Assembly (NCBI GenBank): GCA_958298945.1
Contig: OY282609.1
Location: 26,509,212 to 26,573,211 of the forward strand
DNA length: 64,000 nt
Direction of reading: 5' to 3'
Origin: Atherix ibis
Taxonomy: Eukaryota; Arthropoda; Insecta; Diptera; Athericidae
Shown: positions 12,585 through 25,400 of the stretch, piece by piece
Layout: every line of letters begins with the position of its first letter
Position numbering within the stretch: the stretch's first letter is position 1
The notes under the pieces: generated by a model
Databases searched by the model: none
What the model saw: the letters and a program-made list of their open reading frames with translations, nothing else
What the model was told of the DNA's origin: nothing
Position numbers and translations under genes: made by a program

Positions 12585-12590
12585 TTTATT
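12585..12590 (-). promoter_or_regulatory. Candidate poly(A) signal of the M13 gene
   Basis: AATAAA on the minus strand about 90 nt after the stop codon of the Nep4-like gene, the first canonical hexamer downstream of it. Assignment is by position only. Confidence 0.5.
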
Positions 12591-12678
12591 ATAGACTAAA
12601 AAAATAGTGGAAAAGCATTAATGAATACTGATTGACTATTGATTGTCTAAAATGGTAGCGGCTACTAGTCTGGGTACC

Positions 12679-15600
12679 TCACCAAACACTACATTTATGT
12701 CGTGGATTCATTGGTGATCCGACTGGACAGTTGAATTCTTGTGCGAAATCGTTGGAATTGGACAGTGTTCCGATAACACGAAACTTACCGGGACTGTGAA
12801 CGGCCGTTTTCAATTTGTTGCGTGTTGCCTCTGGTCTCATTGCTCCACACCAAACTTGGGCGAAATTCAAAAAGAACAATTGTGATCCGGACATATTAAA
12901 GCCAGGTAGCGTTTCACTCTCTTCGAGATCAGCATTCGAATTACGCGATAGCCAATTTTTGTAAGCGTGGAAAGCCTGACGAATGCCTCCATTATCAGCA
13001 ATGTTTTCACCTTGCGTACTTTCGCCGTCAATCTGCATCCCGACTTCGGTTACTGTATAATTTCCGTACTGGGATATGAGACAACGTGCACGTTGATGGA
13101 ATCCGTTGATGGCATAGTCGCTCCACCATTTATGTATGTTTCCCTCGCGATCGAAGAGTCGACCTTTGTCATCAAACCCGTGGGTCAGTTCATGACCAAT
13201 CACTACACCGATTCCGCCATAGTTAAGCGATCTTGGAAAATGACGATGGTAGAATGGGGGTTGGAGTATTCCCGCTGGGAACATTATTTGGTTCTTATTG
13301 CGACTGTAGTAGGCATTGACTATGGCTGGTGCAGTCTGCCATACAGTTTTGTTTACTCGTTCGCCTAATTTATGCTGCTCGGAACGGGCGACATGTTTCA
13401 GGACATTTAACGTATTCTCAAAGTACATGTCGGGATGGATCTCAAGGCCTACATATTTTTTGTTCAGTTCTTGTTTCGATAGAATGAAATCGGGGTAACC
13501 AATTTTCAGGGACATTGAGTTAACTTTTTGAGCAGCCAACTCCTTGGTGGATGGATCTAGCCAGTCTGTACTGTTTAAAATCTCTCTGAACGCTTGCTGC
13601 AATTCGTGCGTCATCTGCATTGTATCCTCTTTGCTATTTTCGTCAAAGTACCGACGCACAAACATTGCTCCCAGAGCCATTCCCATGTTCGAATTAACTT
13701 GTCCGACACAATTTTTCCAACGAGGCGGAGACTTCTCTCGCCCAAATAGAGCTTGAAAGAATTTTTGCTTCGGCTCCACAAATCGATCATCCAAATTGTT
13801 GATACGATGACGCACAAACCGCCATAGCAGATAATTAGCCACTGTCCGTTTATCTGATCTGGCAATTAGTTGAACTAAATTTCGCATATATTCAACCGCG
13901 TAGATTACTACCGTTTCGGATGGACGCACTTCACGATCTTGAACAACGGACAAGTACTGAACCCAATCGATCTGTGGAACTTGATTGTGTAGTCCTTGAA
14001 GGGTCATTCGTTTATAGAGAACAGACACGTTGGCTCGATCTTCCGACGAAGATGTTATCTTTGCCAACTCTTTCTCAAAATATACGACCTGATCAGCAAC
14101 TGTTTTGGCTCGCTCCTCAGGAGCACCTAATAGAGTCATAATAGTTCTCATGAAATTCTTGTAGGCAGCCAAATAGGGAGCATTCGATTCAAGTAGGAAG
14201 TAGTCTCGTGTTGGCAGACCCAAACTCGTCTGGTCGAGTTGAATTACATTCTCATCCGAATTACGAATATCAGGTCCTACCCATTGCACTATGAAAATAT
14301 CATTGTTATACACCCTCAATCGTGCGGTTAGGTTCATCCATTTGAATTGGTCCGCTCTCCAATTTTCTTCTAGCACGGGCCACCCACCTAGATCCTGCAG
14401 AAGTTTAATTAAAGGTTGATTTCCTCGTTTCTGCAATAGCTCCGAATTCATACAGGATGCATACAAATATTTTACTTTGATTTCGGCATTAATATTATGC
14501 CGACCAACTGCTCGGATGCTGCTATTTGAAAGATTCGCTAATTGCCTCTTCGTCCGCATTACGCGCTTAAATCTTTGGTATCGCTTCAAGAGATTTTCGA
14601 AGACGTCACGTTGTTGTAAAATTTGACGCCTCAGTCTTACGGCTGCTAGATTATTCCTTAGTTTTGAATCAAAACTATCAGCACTACTGATGCTGGTGAG
14701 CTCTTGGACATTCTGTAGGGATTCGGGCTCCTTTTGATTACTGCTGTTATTATCAAACTTTAGTTTTAAGTTGGATTTCTCTGTAAGGAGATTGCGTAAA
14801 ACAACATCGAGACTTTCTCGGAGCATTTCGAATGTGTCATATCCAGCTTTGTCCTTTGGTATTGGATTCAGTTTTTCCCAATTTCCACATGCGTACTGAT
14901 AGAAGTCGTCGCATGGATCAACTGACGTGTCCATGTAACTTTTCATAATTTCTGCCTGCGTGGCGCGAATATTTTGGCGACTGCCCTCATTCTCCCAAAA
15001 CGAGTTGAATCCCACTGGATTACCAACCTCGTTACTGCCTGCCCCGGACTCATCATTCTCAGCTGATCGTGATCGCGGTCCCGATGGAGTTTTCCTCCAA
15101 TGAATATTTATGTTCGAGTTATCATCACCGATCTCCGAAACATCTCCATTGGCATTGATGTTGGTTGCATTAAGCTCGGGAAATGACCGTCTCTGTCGTG
15201 ATATTAGATCGAAAAAGAAATCCTCAGCTTCAGCTAGTTGGGCGCGTATCGACGATGGCAATTGTTCGTGTTCCAAACAATTTGGTGGAACTATAACCGA
15301 ATCTGGTGGAATGAACGCAGTCCTAACATCCTTCAGCAAATCCCTTTCCTCAACATCTACTGTCTCCGAGAGTCCATATTGTACAGAAATACACCTGGGA
15401 TCACGTTGCCAATTTTCTTGATCGAACTTTGGTTCAATTCTGTTTCCAAACGTATACACAACATCGTTTCTAGTAATTTTCGGTACAATAGCCCCATTAG
15501 CGAATTGTGTTAGAAAAACCAACACTAAAACTATTGGCAACATTACGGCTGGTAAAAATATAAGAATTCTTCGACAAGTACTAGCTGGACACCACTGAAG

Positions 15601-15699
15601 ACGTCCGGTTCTCTGATTTATTCCTAAGCCACATTTGCATTGATCGTCCTGCGAACGATTATCATCCGGATTCCATGCGATGGTCTCCTTTAATCGCAT
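12679..15699 (-). CDS. Nep4: Neprilysin-like M13 zinc metallopeptidase (Nep4-like)
   Basis: A 1006-residue type II membrane endopeptidase of family M13, which cleaves small peptides outside the cell or in the lumen. Order: cytoplasmic tail 1-43; membrane anchor about 44-64; long linker 65-255 rich in charged residues with RR/RSR sites; M13 domain from about 258 ('DPCDDFYQYACGNW', C263). Active site: substrate-binding 'NAYY' (N795), zinc site HELTH (H836, E837, H840), third ligand E898 in 'ENIADNGG' with D902. The N795-H836 spacing of 41 equals that of mammalian neprilysin. The end 'CSVW' is the usual M13 C-terminus. About ten N-glycosylation sequons are present. The tail 'GLGINQRTGRLQWCP' next to the anchor is what I recall of Drosophila Nep4, as is the length near 1000; the family is certain, the orthology likely. 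The coding part is one exon. The ATG has a weak context ('TTCTGATGC'), with 'GTGCAG' about 17 nt upstream as a possible 5' UTR splice acceptor. Confidence 0.93.
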   Translation of the reverse strand: MRLKETIAWNPDDNRSQDDQCKCGLGINQRTGRLQWCPASTCRRILIFLPAVMLPIVLVLVFLTQFANGAIVPKITRNDVVYTFGNRIEPKFDQENWQRDPRCISVQYGLSETVDVEERDLLKDVRTAFIPPDSVIVPPNCLEHEQLPSSIRAQLAEAEDFFFDLISRQRRSFPELNATNINANGDVSEIGDDNSNINIHWRKTPSGPRSRSAENDESGAGSNEVGNPVGFNSFWENEGSRQNIRATQAEIMKSYMDTSVDPCDDFYQYACGNWEKLNPIPKDKAGYDTFEMLRESLDVVLRNLLTEKSNLKLKFDNNSSNQKEPESLQNVQELTSISSADSFDSKLRNNLAAVRLRRQILQQRDVFENLLKRYQRFKRVMRTKRQLANLSNSSIRAVGRHNINAEIKVKYLYASCMNSELLQKRGNQPLIKLLQDLGGWPVLEENWRADQFKWMNLTARLRVYNNDIFIVQWVGPDIRNSDENVIQLDQTSLGLPTRDYFLLESNAPYLAAYKNFMRTIMTLLGAPEERAKTVADQVVYFEKELAKITSSSEDRANVSVLYKRMTLQGLHNQVPQIDWVQYLSVVQDREVRPSETVVIYAVEYMRNLVQLIARSDKRTVANYLLWRFVRHRINNLDDRFVEPKQKFFQALFGREKSPPRWKNCVGQVNSNMGMALGAMFVRRYFDENSKEDTMQMTHELQQAFREILNSTDWLDPSTKELAAQKVNSMSLKIGYPDFILSKQELNKKYVGLEIHPDMYFENTLNVLKHVARSEQHKLGERVNKTVWQTAPAIVNAYYSRNKNQIMFPAGILQPPFYHRHFPRSLNYGGIGVVIGHELTHGFDDKGRLFDREGNIHKWWSDYAINGFHQRARCLISQYGNYTVTEVGMQIDGESTQGENIADNGGIRQAFHAYKNWLSRNSNADLEESETLPGFNMSGSQLFFLNFAQVWCGAMRPEATRNKLKTAVHSPGKFRVIGTLSNSNDFAQEFNCPVGSPMNPRHKCSVW

Positions 15700-16400
15700 C
15701 AGAACTTAAATACTGCACTTTAAATTTGCAAGTTTTTAATAAATTTAGTAGACTTTGTAAGAAGTTATTTTCTCAAGTTGGTAAAAATTATATTTTCGCC
15801 AAAATCAAGCAATGTTTTTTTTCTTTTTAAGAATTTCCTTTTTAATGGGACCTTGTTTTGGAACTGAATTAAATGTTTTTTTTTTAACTAGTCAACTTAT
15901 TTTTTTTTGAAACTATTATTTCGAACAAAATATTTTTCTTTATATATTTTACTTTACACACAATTTGTTGCGATTATTTTAGATTCTTCTAATTCGTAGC
16001 TATTTCACTAAAATTAATGTTAACTGACCCACACTAAATAGTTCGCGGCCGAAATTACAATATTTCGAGATGGTGGCATGTGTAATCACAGACACTGTTT
16101 GTTAGGTACTGAGTCGATCCGCTTGTCTGTTTATTTGCAGGGAATGAGGCCCAAAAGAGTTTCAAATGGGGCCTAAACGGGCTTTGTCCGCGTTTAATAA
16201 CGTCACTGACACAAATTTCAACTTGTTGAACCAATTAAATTTAATTTCTTCGTTGAATAAATTACTTGATTTGTTCACTGCTACACAGTGCGTTACGGTA
16301 CGGTGCGGTGCGGTATGGTAGTATGATGTTCAACAGAATCAACTGAATTCATCCGAACATCATAATTGTCATCATTGTACCATAAATTCAGCTAAGCGTC
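15700..16400 (-). promoter_or_regulatory. Upstream region of the M13 gene
   Basis: Immediately 5' of the peptidase start. From about 16020 to 16340 the base composition becomes less AT-rich and contains a CRE-like 'TAACGTCA' (16198-16205) and a pentamer repeat at 16295-16319. This island could hold the 5' UTR exon and promoter, but I find no unambiguous TATA box or initiator, so the assignment rests on position and composition only. Confidence 0.3.
16295..16319. repeat. Pentamer repeat (RYGGT)5
   Basis: Five consecutive pentamers: ACGGT, ACGGT, GCGGT, GCGGT, ATGGT. It lies about 600 bp upstream of the M13 start codon within a locally GC-richer island. Confidence 0.8.
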
Positions 16401-19400
16401 ATCGGAGGAGCTTGATTGGATCTAAAGTACTTACATATGAACAAATGCGATTAATGGCAAACTCTTTGGATTGGAACTGTTTTGGGGTTGTTTTTTCTAT
16501 TGCCGTAGATCTGGCTGATGCTAGTCGAAAAAATGATGGATCGCTTGTCTGATGACTTTGGAGATTATTCTGATGACTGATTATGTGGATGTTGATGGTG
16601 ATGGCGACTTGTCTTTGGTATTGATGTTAGTATTCCAAATGATGATTATCGTGATGCAAACAGAATAACATTCCAGCGATTATTTATAAATTTTCAAATA
16701 AAAGATTCTGTTTATGTGGGGACTAATTTTAGAATAGTTTCTCTTCTGACTAAATGTACACACACGCATTGATAAATTGCTGACTAAACGTTAGATGCCG
16801 TCTTGATTTATGCTAAACCATGCGTTGGGATTTTTTTTCTAGACTTGATACAATAAAAAATTTATTAGAGTAGGTTGGATTTCTTTTGTGAATATTTAAT
16901 TTAATTTTTTTTTTCTAGTTTTATATTAGGACTGGTCAGCTGTTTTTTATCGTAATTTTTTTTCCATTCATAAATTGTGCCTATATTGCATAAGCTTTTT
17001 ATTGAGGTGGCGGTTTTTCTTTTAATTTTTCAATTGCACTATTTTTATTGAAGTTGATTTGTTCTTTTATGAAATTTATTTTATAATAATTTTTGCTTAT
17101 ACAATGGGATTTTTTCTTAGTTTTGTAATTTTTTTTTTTAAATTATGTTTACTTTCTCCAATTATGAAAATTATTCCCTTTGACAATTTATAAATTTTTT
17201 TTTTACAATTCGCTAAATTAATAAATTGAACTCAATTTCGATCTGTAACAATAAAAAAAAAAAAAAACACAAAAATATAATTTTATTTTTAATTAAATTT
17301 TTTTAAGTTCATTTTGGAAAAATTCATTCTCAAATGTAGATCTTAAATTATTCTTAAAAAAAAAGTTTAATTTATTAAAAAATTCAAAATAATGAAGCAA
17401 AAAAAATTTAAAAATTATTCTTTACCATTTTTTATAGATTTTTTATAAGTTTAATACAATATATTAATTATATATAGTATAAAATTGCTAACTTTTCTAT
17501 GAGAAAACTTTTCCTCTTACTACACATAACATTAGACTAAACGTATTATTGTATGATTTTTTTTATATAAATGAAATATTAAAAATTTTTTGACACTTTT
17601 AAAATATTTTATCAAAATTCTGCCTTTTTAATGTAAAATTTGAAAATTATAAATCACTGTGAAAATTATTTTATAAAAAACTTTTATGTAAATACGAAAA
17701 CTTTAGTTTTTTAAATTTTTCGAAATATTGGCCTTATAGTAAAAAAAGAAATGAGAATATTCCTCTTCCCTTAATTGTTAAAATTATTTATTTGACAAAT
17801 TATTAAATTCCCTTTTTTTAAATAATTCAATAAAATTTTTCGCACAATAATTTTTTCCTAAGATTTTCTTAATTACACTTTTACTAATAATGGTTTTCGT
17901 AAAGTCCTTTTATATCAGTTTTAGTAACTTTTCTGTGGTCATTTCTAAAAAAAAACCATTTTTGCCGACAAAATTTAAAAAAAAAAATTCTCAATTTTTA
18001 ATGAATTGCAAAAATTTTTTGTACCATTTCTTAAATTGATCTTGACCTTAGCATATTTCTTAATAACACAATAAACACTTGCAAAAGACAAGAAAACACA
18101 AACAAAAAAAACTATAAAAATAAGTGATCATGAATGGAAAAACAAAAACCAAAATCAGCTGATTTTTATTGTCAAAAATTGTGCACACTGAGAGTGAGTA
18201 GCAAATGGGTAAAAAAAATTTGCCGCTCCTACCCTTTATTCATGGCTCACTATTTCAACACTTGTCAATAAACATATACATGTGCACATTAGTATATGAA
18301 TAATTGATGCGAGTATATGCAAAGTCATCCTCTCCCCACACTATACCAAATTGTTTACCATTCAAAATGATTGATTCTAATTTATGGCGAAACTTCAATT
18401 CGATCCGGCTTTAAATTCACCAATTGTCATTGAAGGGGATGGGGTTGATGGCTTTTGCACAAATCGTTTAAACCTGTTTTTTTGCTTCTTATTGGATTTT
18501 TTTCTTATGGGAATTTTTATATCAACATTTCTCTATCTCTTTCTAATTGAAAAATAATTTGCAAAATTTCTCCCGTTTGTCTGCACCAACTTTGGAGCTT
18601 TTGCAAAATTTTTCTGAATTCTTCTTTCACAATTTTTTGCTGCCTCTGCTCTGATTAGTTGAACCCGTTGAGCTTCTGATTTTTCCAGTTCAACGGACTT
18701 TTCCACTTATTGATCATGATGGGCATCCACTTTATTAGGCACCGGCCAATAGCATTTACTTTTTTTGTTTGTTTACATTTCAATTAGTCGCGTGCTTTTG
18801 TTTATTTTCTGGCATGTTTTTGCTGGTCGATTTTTTTTTTTGCACTTTTGCTTCGATATTTTTTATGTCCCTAAAGTAAAGTATTGCCACCACAGCGAGT
18901 AATAATCAATGGCGCCTATTTTGAAATTCAAACGACAGCAAAAAATATAAATATACTAAATAATAAATGAACAAAAAACTAAAATTTTGTTTATATGCAA
19001 ATTGTAACTAGCACAAAATAAAAAGAGAAAATAAATCGTAATTTAGTGATTTTTTTACACCCTCAACCGTTACCTATTTTCTATTTCAATTTTCACCTGT
19101 GAATTGTGTATTTTAATCTGTACTCTTCGTTAGTCCTCTCCTTTCGTTCGTTCTATAGCTTTATTAAAGTTGGTTTTTTCTAATTCGATATTTTTTGATG
19201 GTGAAGGAAGAGGAGAAAAAGTAGAATAAATCGCGTCTACGCTTAATAGATTTGATTGTGGTGTTTCCGAAGTTTAGATGTGACCTGCTGCTTGCTTACC
19301 GATTTACCTTACTCAAATCCCCTGAGCTGTCCTCTTTATTTTTTTTTTATTATTATCTCATATCCGTCTAAACGTTGAGAATTGTGTGCAAAGAAATTTT

Positions 19401-22400
19401 ACCAGATTACGAAAGTTCTGTGTGACAAAACTGGAATTTTAATCGATTTTAATGGGGTCAACTGCCCGTCTGCAAATTGAATTGATTCCCAACACTTGTT
19501 ATGGTCTGAATTTTGTTCATTTACAAGAAGCCATCGAACTGACTGGAATCGTATGTATTTGGTTTTTATTCCGATTTGATTACGGATTCCCATTTCGATT
19601 TCGTTTTATTATGTTTCCATTTTATCACCTGAGTTTTTGCTTGTTTCTGCTTATCTACCTTGCCTTATCAATGTTTAAATGCGTTGATGGGGATTCATTT
19701 ACCTATTGACCCACCTGTTATTTTAAAACTTTATCCACCAATCCTGCCCATCTGAGTGCTTTTTCTGCCAACTACACAGACTTATCCTGCTTCTGTGTAT
19801 GGTAGTCCTGATGGTTGTTTTTATTATTTTTCACCCTCAAAATCCAATCAGAGGTGTGTAGCACTAGTATTTAGTTGATCAGTGTAACTGGTCAGCCGCG
19901 TAACTACCTGTCGCGGCCTGCCACAAGAAATATCGATTTGTGCCCGGAACAACGTTTATTTATACCCACTTTCAAATGTGTTCTCGATGGTGAATGCGTA
20001 ATATTTTTTTTTGTTATTTTTACTTTTCTTGGGCTTCCAATTGACCTGCCCAAAGCTCCAATGGGAGAACGACCAGTCTTTTACCTTGTGCAAAATATGT
20101 TTTCAGAGTGCTTTGGCTCCAGAATACCTGCTTTTTTAATCATTTCTCTCTACATTATATCGTCCCTATCTCTTAGTCGCCCATACCGTTATCCGTTGCT
20201 GCACTATCAAATGTCGAGAATGTTAGTCCAATTCCAAATTAAATTTTATGCAATCCACCAGGTATACTTATTTGAGCGATTTCTTTTCCCCCTTTCTCTG
20301 TTGTTTGTTTTTTTTTATTATTTTGAATTTTGGCAATTTTCAGGTCGATTGGTATATTCTCAAGCAGGGTTCATTTGCCTTTAGCACACTTTTCTGTCAT
20401 GTAATCTTACCATCTTCTTCCCAAAGAATTCGCTCTTCTTTCTTATGAAATTTTTTTTCTACCAATCACATTTCGTATTTGTATTTATTTTGACATTCTC
20501 TGTTAGTTCCATTCTCAAAACAATTTTTTTTTATTCAATTTCGGTCGAACACCTTTATTATTTTGAGTTATTTTCCAACACTATTAAGGTAGTCAGAATA
20601 TCATTTTGTATGCTTAAAGAACCATAGGAGTTGTGACAAGCAAAAAAGCTAATGCATTGATTGACGAGAGCTTAAAGAAGATTTTTTATTAGTTTTATCA
20701 TTTATTTAAAAAAAAAAAAAACCCTTCCATTTTGTGCGTGTATATTCCCTTCTTTTGGTATCCCAACTCCCTCGCTTCCCTTTTTCAACATTCTTATCAT
20801 AGTTTTGTGGGTTACTAATCGGATTAGTTAATCGGATTATTGATGCTAAATTTTTTAAATAAATAATTTCCATCTCATAACATTGTTAATATTAAGAATA
20901 TTTTCTTATAAATGAACGCTAGTATATTTAAAGACCTTAACTCATTTTACGAGTGATAATTTTACATATTTTTTTGCAAACACGTTTTGTGTTGATTACA
21001 AAAACAAAAATGATTTTATAGTATTTTTGGTTTTATATTTTTTAAAAGCGAAATTCTACCAATAATATCTTTGTTATGTATTCGAAGGTGATTTGTAAAG
21101 ATTTACGAATGGTATTGAGAAAACTTTCAATGGCTTTAATTTTATATACAAACTATCAGAATTTATTGAATTATTTAAGGAATTTTTTAATGATAATTTT
21201 TAGTGAAAGGTGCTTTTATTCCCACTGTGCGTGTATGTGTTCTGTTCCTCTGGATATGAGAAAATATTCTTGATTTATTTTTCATTTCGAAGTAATTTAA
21301 TATTATTTAAAAGCTGATGTGCTCAAATGTCATTGGCCTTTAAGCATGAGTATTTTTTTTTCTTAAGGAAAAATTATATTTAAGGTATTTTCTATTAATA
21401 TTTTCAACCTAAATACATTTATTTTTGAAGAGAATGCAGGTTAATTAGCCAAACTGTAAATATATTTGCTTATTTAAAAATCATATCATAGAAATGGTAA
21501 TTTTTCAATCAAAAGTCCAAAGTTAACTATTTGATATAAAGTTTTAAGTATTTTGTTTTCGAGATTTTCTTTACTAATTTTAATAAAGAAAGTACTTTTT
21601 TCTACTTTCAATAAAATATTACTAGCCAAATATGCTTTTAATTTTTAATTTTTTTTTTAATATTAAAATCAATTTGTCTGGTTTTTAAAAATGACTAAAA
21701 ATATACGTTGTATATTATTCTACTAACCCACTTTGTTTGAGAGACTTTCTAGTATTACTGATTTAATTGCTTGGTTTTTAAAAAAATCTTTGATTTATGC
21801 AAAAATTTTGTTGAAAGAATTTTACACATTTGCGCGTATTTTTTTTTGTTCATTAAAAGATAACCTAATTTTTTTTCTTTATTAATAAGAATGATAATAT
21901 AAAATCAGATGCTATTTGTAGTAAATATTTATTAAGAGTATTTTTTAACAAACATATTTTTTAACACGTCTATTTTGAAAAGAATGCAAACGTTTATGAG
22001 TTTTCGATTTTTATTGAGTTTTGAATTTTAATAAATTTTAAAATATTCTCATTTTCAGTTTTACAATGCTATAAAAAAAATGTTTATAGTAATTTCTTTT
22101 AGAAAAGTAGAAATATTTTTTCAATAAATTTTCTAACTTCCGTTTAGTAAAAGAAATTTTATTTAAATGAATTTTTCATAACAATTTTTTATAATATTTT
22201 AAAGGCAATAATATTATAAAAACGCAATTGCATAAATTATATTTAACAAATAGACTACTCGTTTATGACCAAATAATAGTCAGTACTGCAGCATATTTTT
22301 ATACTTAAAAATTTTACGATACTTTTTAAACACAAAACTTTCCAAAGGATAATAATAAATAAAATATAATGTATGAAGTGGCTTTAACTTCCATTAGTCT

Positions 22401-25400
22401 AATACTTTTGACATTTTATGCTTTACACTTTGAAGTTTCTGAAATGAAAGGGCAAAAAAGATGGAAAGCATAGATTTTTAGGAAAATTAAAAATCTGAAC
22501 GAAAATTTTAATTAAAGCGAGAATCAATTAAGTTTATGACTATGCAAGGACCTATCATAGAGAGCGAATAGTGTACGTATTCATGTGCGAAAATTGAATT
22601 CCGTGCATGGGGGTGGACATGATTTCTGTACATATGACCATATTATCAAATATACATTTTAAGGGTAGAAGATCTAGGAAAAAAGATATTTTTGTTATAT
22701 GCTTTTAAATGCAGGTAGTATATCCTTAAATGTAGTTATTTGCTTTTGACTGAGTTTTGGTATAGCGGCTGAGTCACATATGTTGTCCAGCGAAAAATGT
22801 TCCCACACGCAATCGTAAAACGTGAACGTTTTTATTGGTTTGCCTATTTTTCATACACATTTACGAGGAATACTTTTGCTGCTTTTAATTAAAGTATGAT
22901 TAGTATAAAATTTTGTTTCATTTTAAAATGAAATTGCAAATATTTCGATAGTTATCAAAATTTTATTGCGACCTTTCAAAAGAGGGATTTTTCATGAAAG
23001 AAGTCTTACAGCAAATAGAGTTATATGAAAAAAATAATTTTTATCAGCTATAATAAAGAAGCAATTGTAAAATTTACTTTAAACATTTATTTAGATAATT
23101 TTATTTATAAAAAAGTTTTTTTTATTTATAAAAGTTGATAAAAACTATTGAAATTCTTTAAAAATTAGTCCTGGGCAAGACGTTAAAAGGCCTCATCAAA
23201 GAAAAGGGCAGCTAATATATTTAGAAAGCTTTGTAGTTATTTTTAAATATTAAAAATAGTCAAAATTATTAGTGGCTTATAATACGAGTATTTATAAATT
23301 TATGTCGCTAAAAAAGCAGAAAATAATATTACTATATTTTTTGGATTGAACTTTTTTTTTGGAATGAGGTCTCACATACGATACATTTTATCAATTTTTT
23401 TGTTATTGGTGTAAGTCAGATTTAGTGTATATTTAAATAAATTTGATTAATGACCTTGACCCATGTGTGGAGTTAACAGTAAACTTTTCGAATTTTTCTA
23501 AGTCTAACACAAATTTAACTTTTCGGAGTGACTTTTAGAAATTTACCTCACTATTTTTGATAACTAAGACGACAGATTAATGATTTGAAAATATGCAAGA
23601 GAAGTTAATAATCTACAATAATTTGAATTTGAACCAAATTGCTGAATGACCTTGACATGATAAGTTTAAAAAAATTTAGAGAAAGAAAGAAAAATATATG
23701 AAAAAACTTTGAAAAATTTAAATTAAAAAGGAAAAGGAGTCAAAAAATTGTTTGATATTTATGGCAGCCTATTTTTGCCATAACCCTAGAAACATAATTG
23801 TACGCGTACTGAGATTAGCATCCAAGGAATCATGGGTTCAAGTCCCACTGAGCCATGGTCCTACGATAATTCCCAAAAACCACTTTACTCTCCATTTTAA
23901 TTTAGTTTCTATATTAATTTATCCGCTCCTTAACAAATAGTGTCGAAGAAAGACTTAAAAAAGCCATCAGTCACAAAAAAACAGGGAAATATCAATACCA
24001 GCTTTCGGACGCAAAACCAATCGTGGATAAACACCCCTATTTGTCAAAAACAACAACCTGAAATTGATAATAATGGCCGCCCTTCCTACTAAATGAAGCA
24101 TGGCACCAAAAAATGTATGATTATCTTCTAAGCGAAGATGAAAGCACGATCTTAAAATCAATCAAATGTAATAAAAATATTTGTATAAAGGGGCCCATAT
24201 TCTGAAAATTATGTAAAAAAGGAAATAGGGACATTTTTCTCATAAAATGACTGTACACTTCCTTCTAAGCAAGCTAGTTAGCCAGTCGCTTTCAGTTTTT
24301 CGAAAAAAGCTTTTATTTTCTCTATAGACTGTTTAGGAATAATTTCGTGCAATGAAAGTGCTGAAAACCACCTGAAAATAGTCCCTGTCGCTTAGTTCTC
24401 GTAGTCATACCCTTTAACATGGCAACTAAGAGACGTTTAGCTGTACTAAACCAATTATGATATTTTCTTATCGACTCATTTTGTTAATATACAAGTCGAA
24501 ACATTTGGAAGTTCTGAGCACCTTCTGAGCACCTAAGCTTTTCACAATCTCGATTGGACATTCCGCACTTGTCCATGAATCCTGTAAGTCGCAGCCCAGC
24601 ATTACTCTCGTGAGAAGAATATCTTCCATTATGTGACTACTGGATTCCACTGGTGTTTCCCAAGTCATCCTTTAGTTATCACCAAATGGAGTTAGTATTT
24701 TGTGATTTCCAATGGTCTTCTGTAATTTTTTATAAATAAATTGACTGCAAGACTGAGATAATATTCAGAAAATAACTCCAACAAAACGCTCACTATTTTA
24801 ACCTACTAACAATAGATAAGTCTCCTTTAAATCGCTTTCCACAAGTAAAATAAAGTTACTAGATGGCATTACGGTCGTGGCGCTCTATAGTAGCTTCTGG
24901 TTTATGTCTAAGAAATAAACAAAAATTATCGGTTAAGGCGTAATCTGTGTTCGGATTAGAAGTTGTCGCGTCACAAAATTAATTGTAAACCATCCTAACT
25001 AAATTCACGTTTTTATTATCAATTTAGAGTTTTCTCTTAGGCAGTCTCCACAAATTGAATAAAATGTTAACAATTCAAAATTAATATCTTAATAGACGTA
25101 TATACATCTTGTTTCATTTTTCTACCATCCTCAAATTTATTAACTTAATAATTCTCTGTTTTTATTTTGTTTATAGCATGTTTTTTTCTAAAGGCTTCAT
25201 TAATTTTCATACAAAACAAATTAATTATTAAAAAAGAGACCTTCCTACTTACTGAATAATTTCAGTCCCCATAAGCCCTGATCAAAGATGTTAAAGGTCT
25301 TAAAAAAGGCACCGGATATTAAATGAACTTTCTATTATCCTCAACAGTGACTGACATCAGTTTTTAAGATACCAAAATACTTATACAAGCAATAAAATTT

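Noticed and set aside
19452..20627. Hydrophobic open frames, possibly membrane protein exons
   Set aside because: Hydrophobicity follows from T-rich sequence; no conserved motif and no splice sites joining the frames convincingly.
24468..24668. 66-codon minus-strand frame with mixed composition
   Set aside because: Could be transposon-derived, but no motif could be matched to any family.
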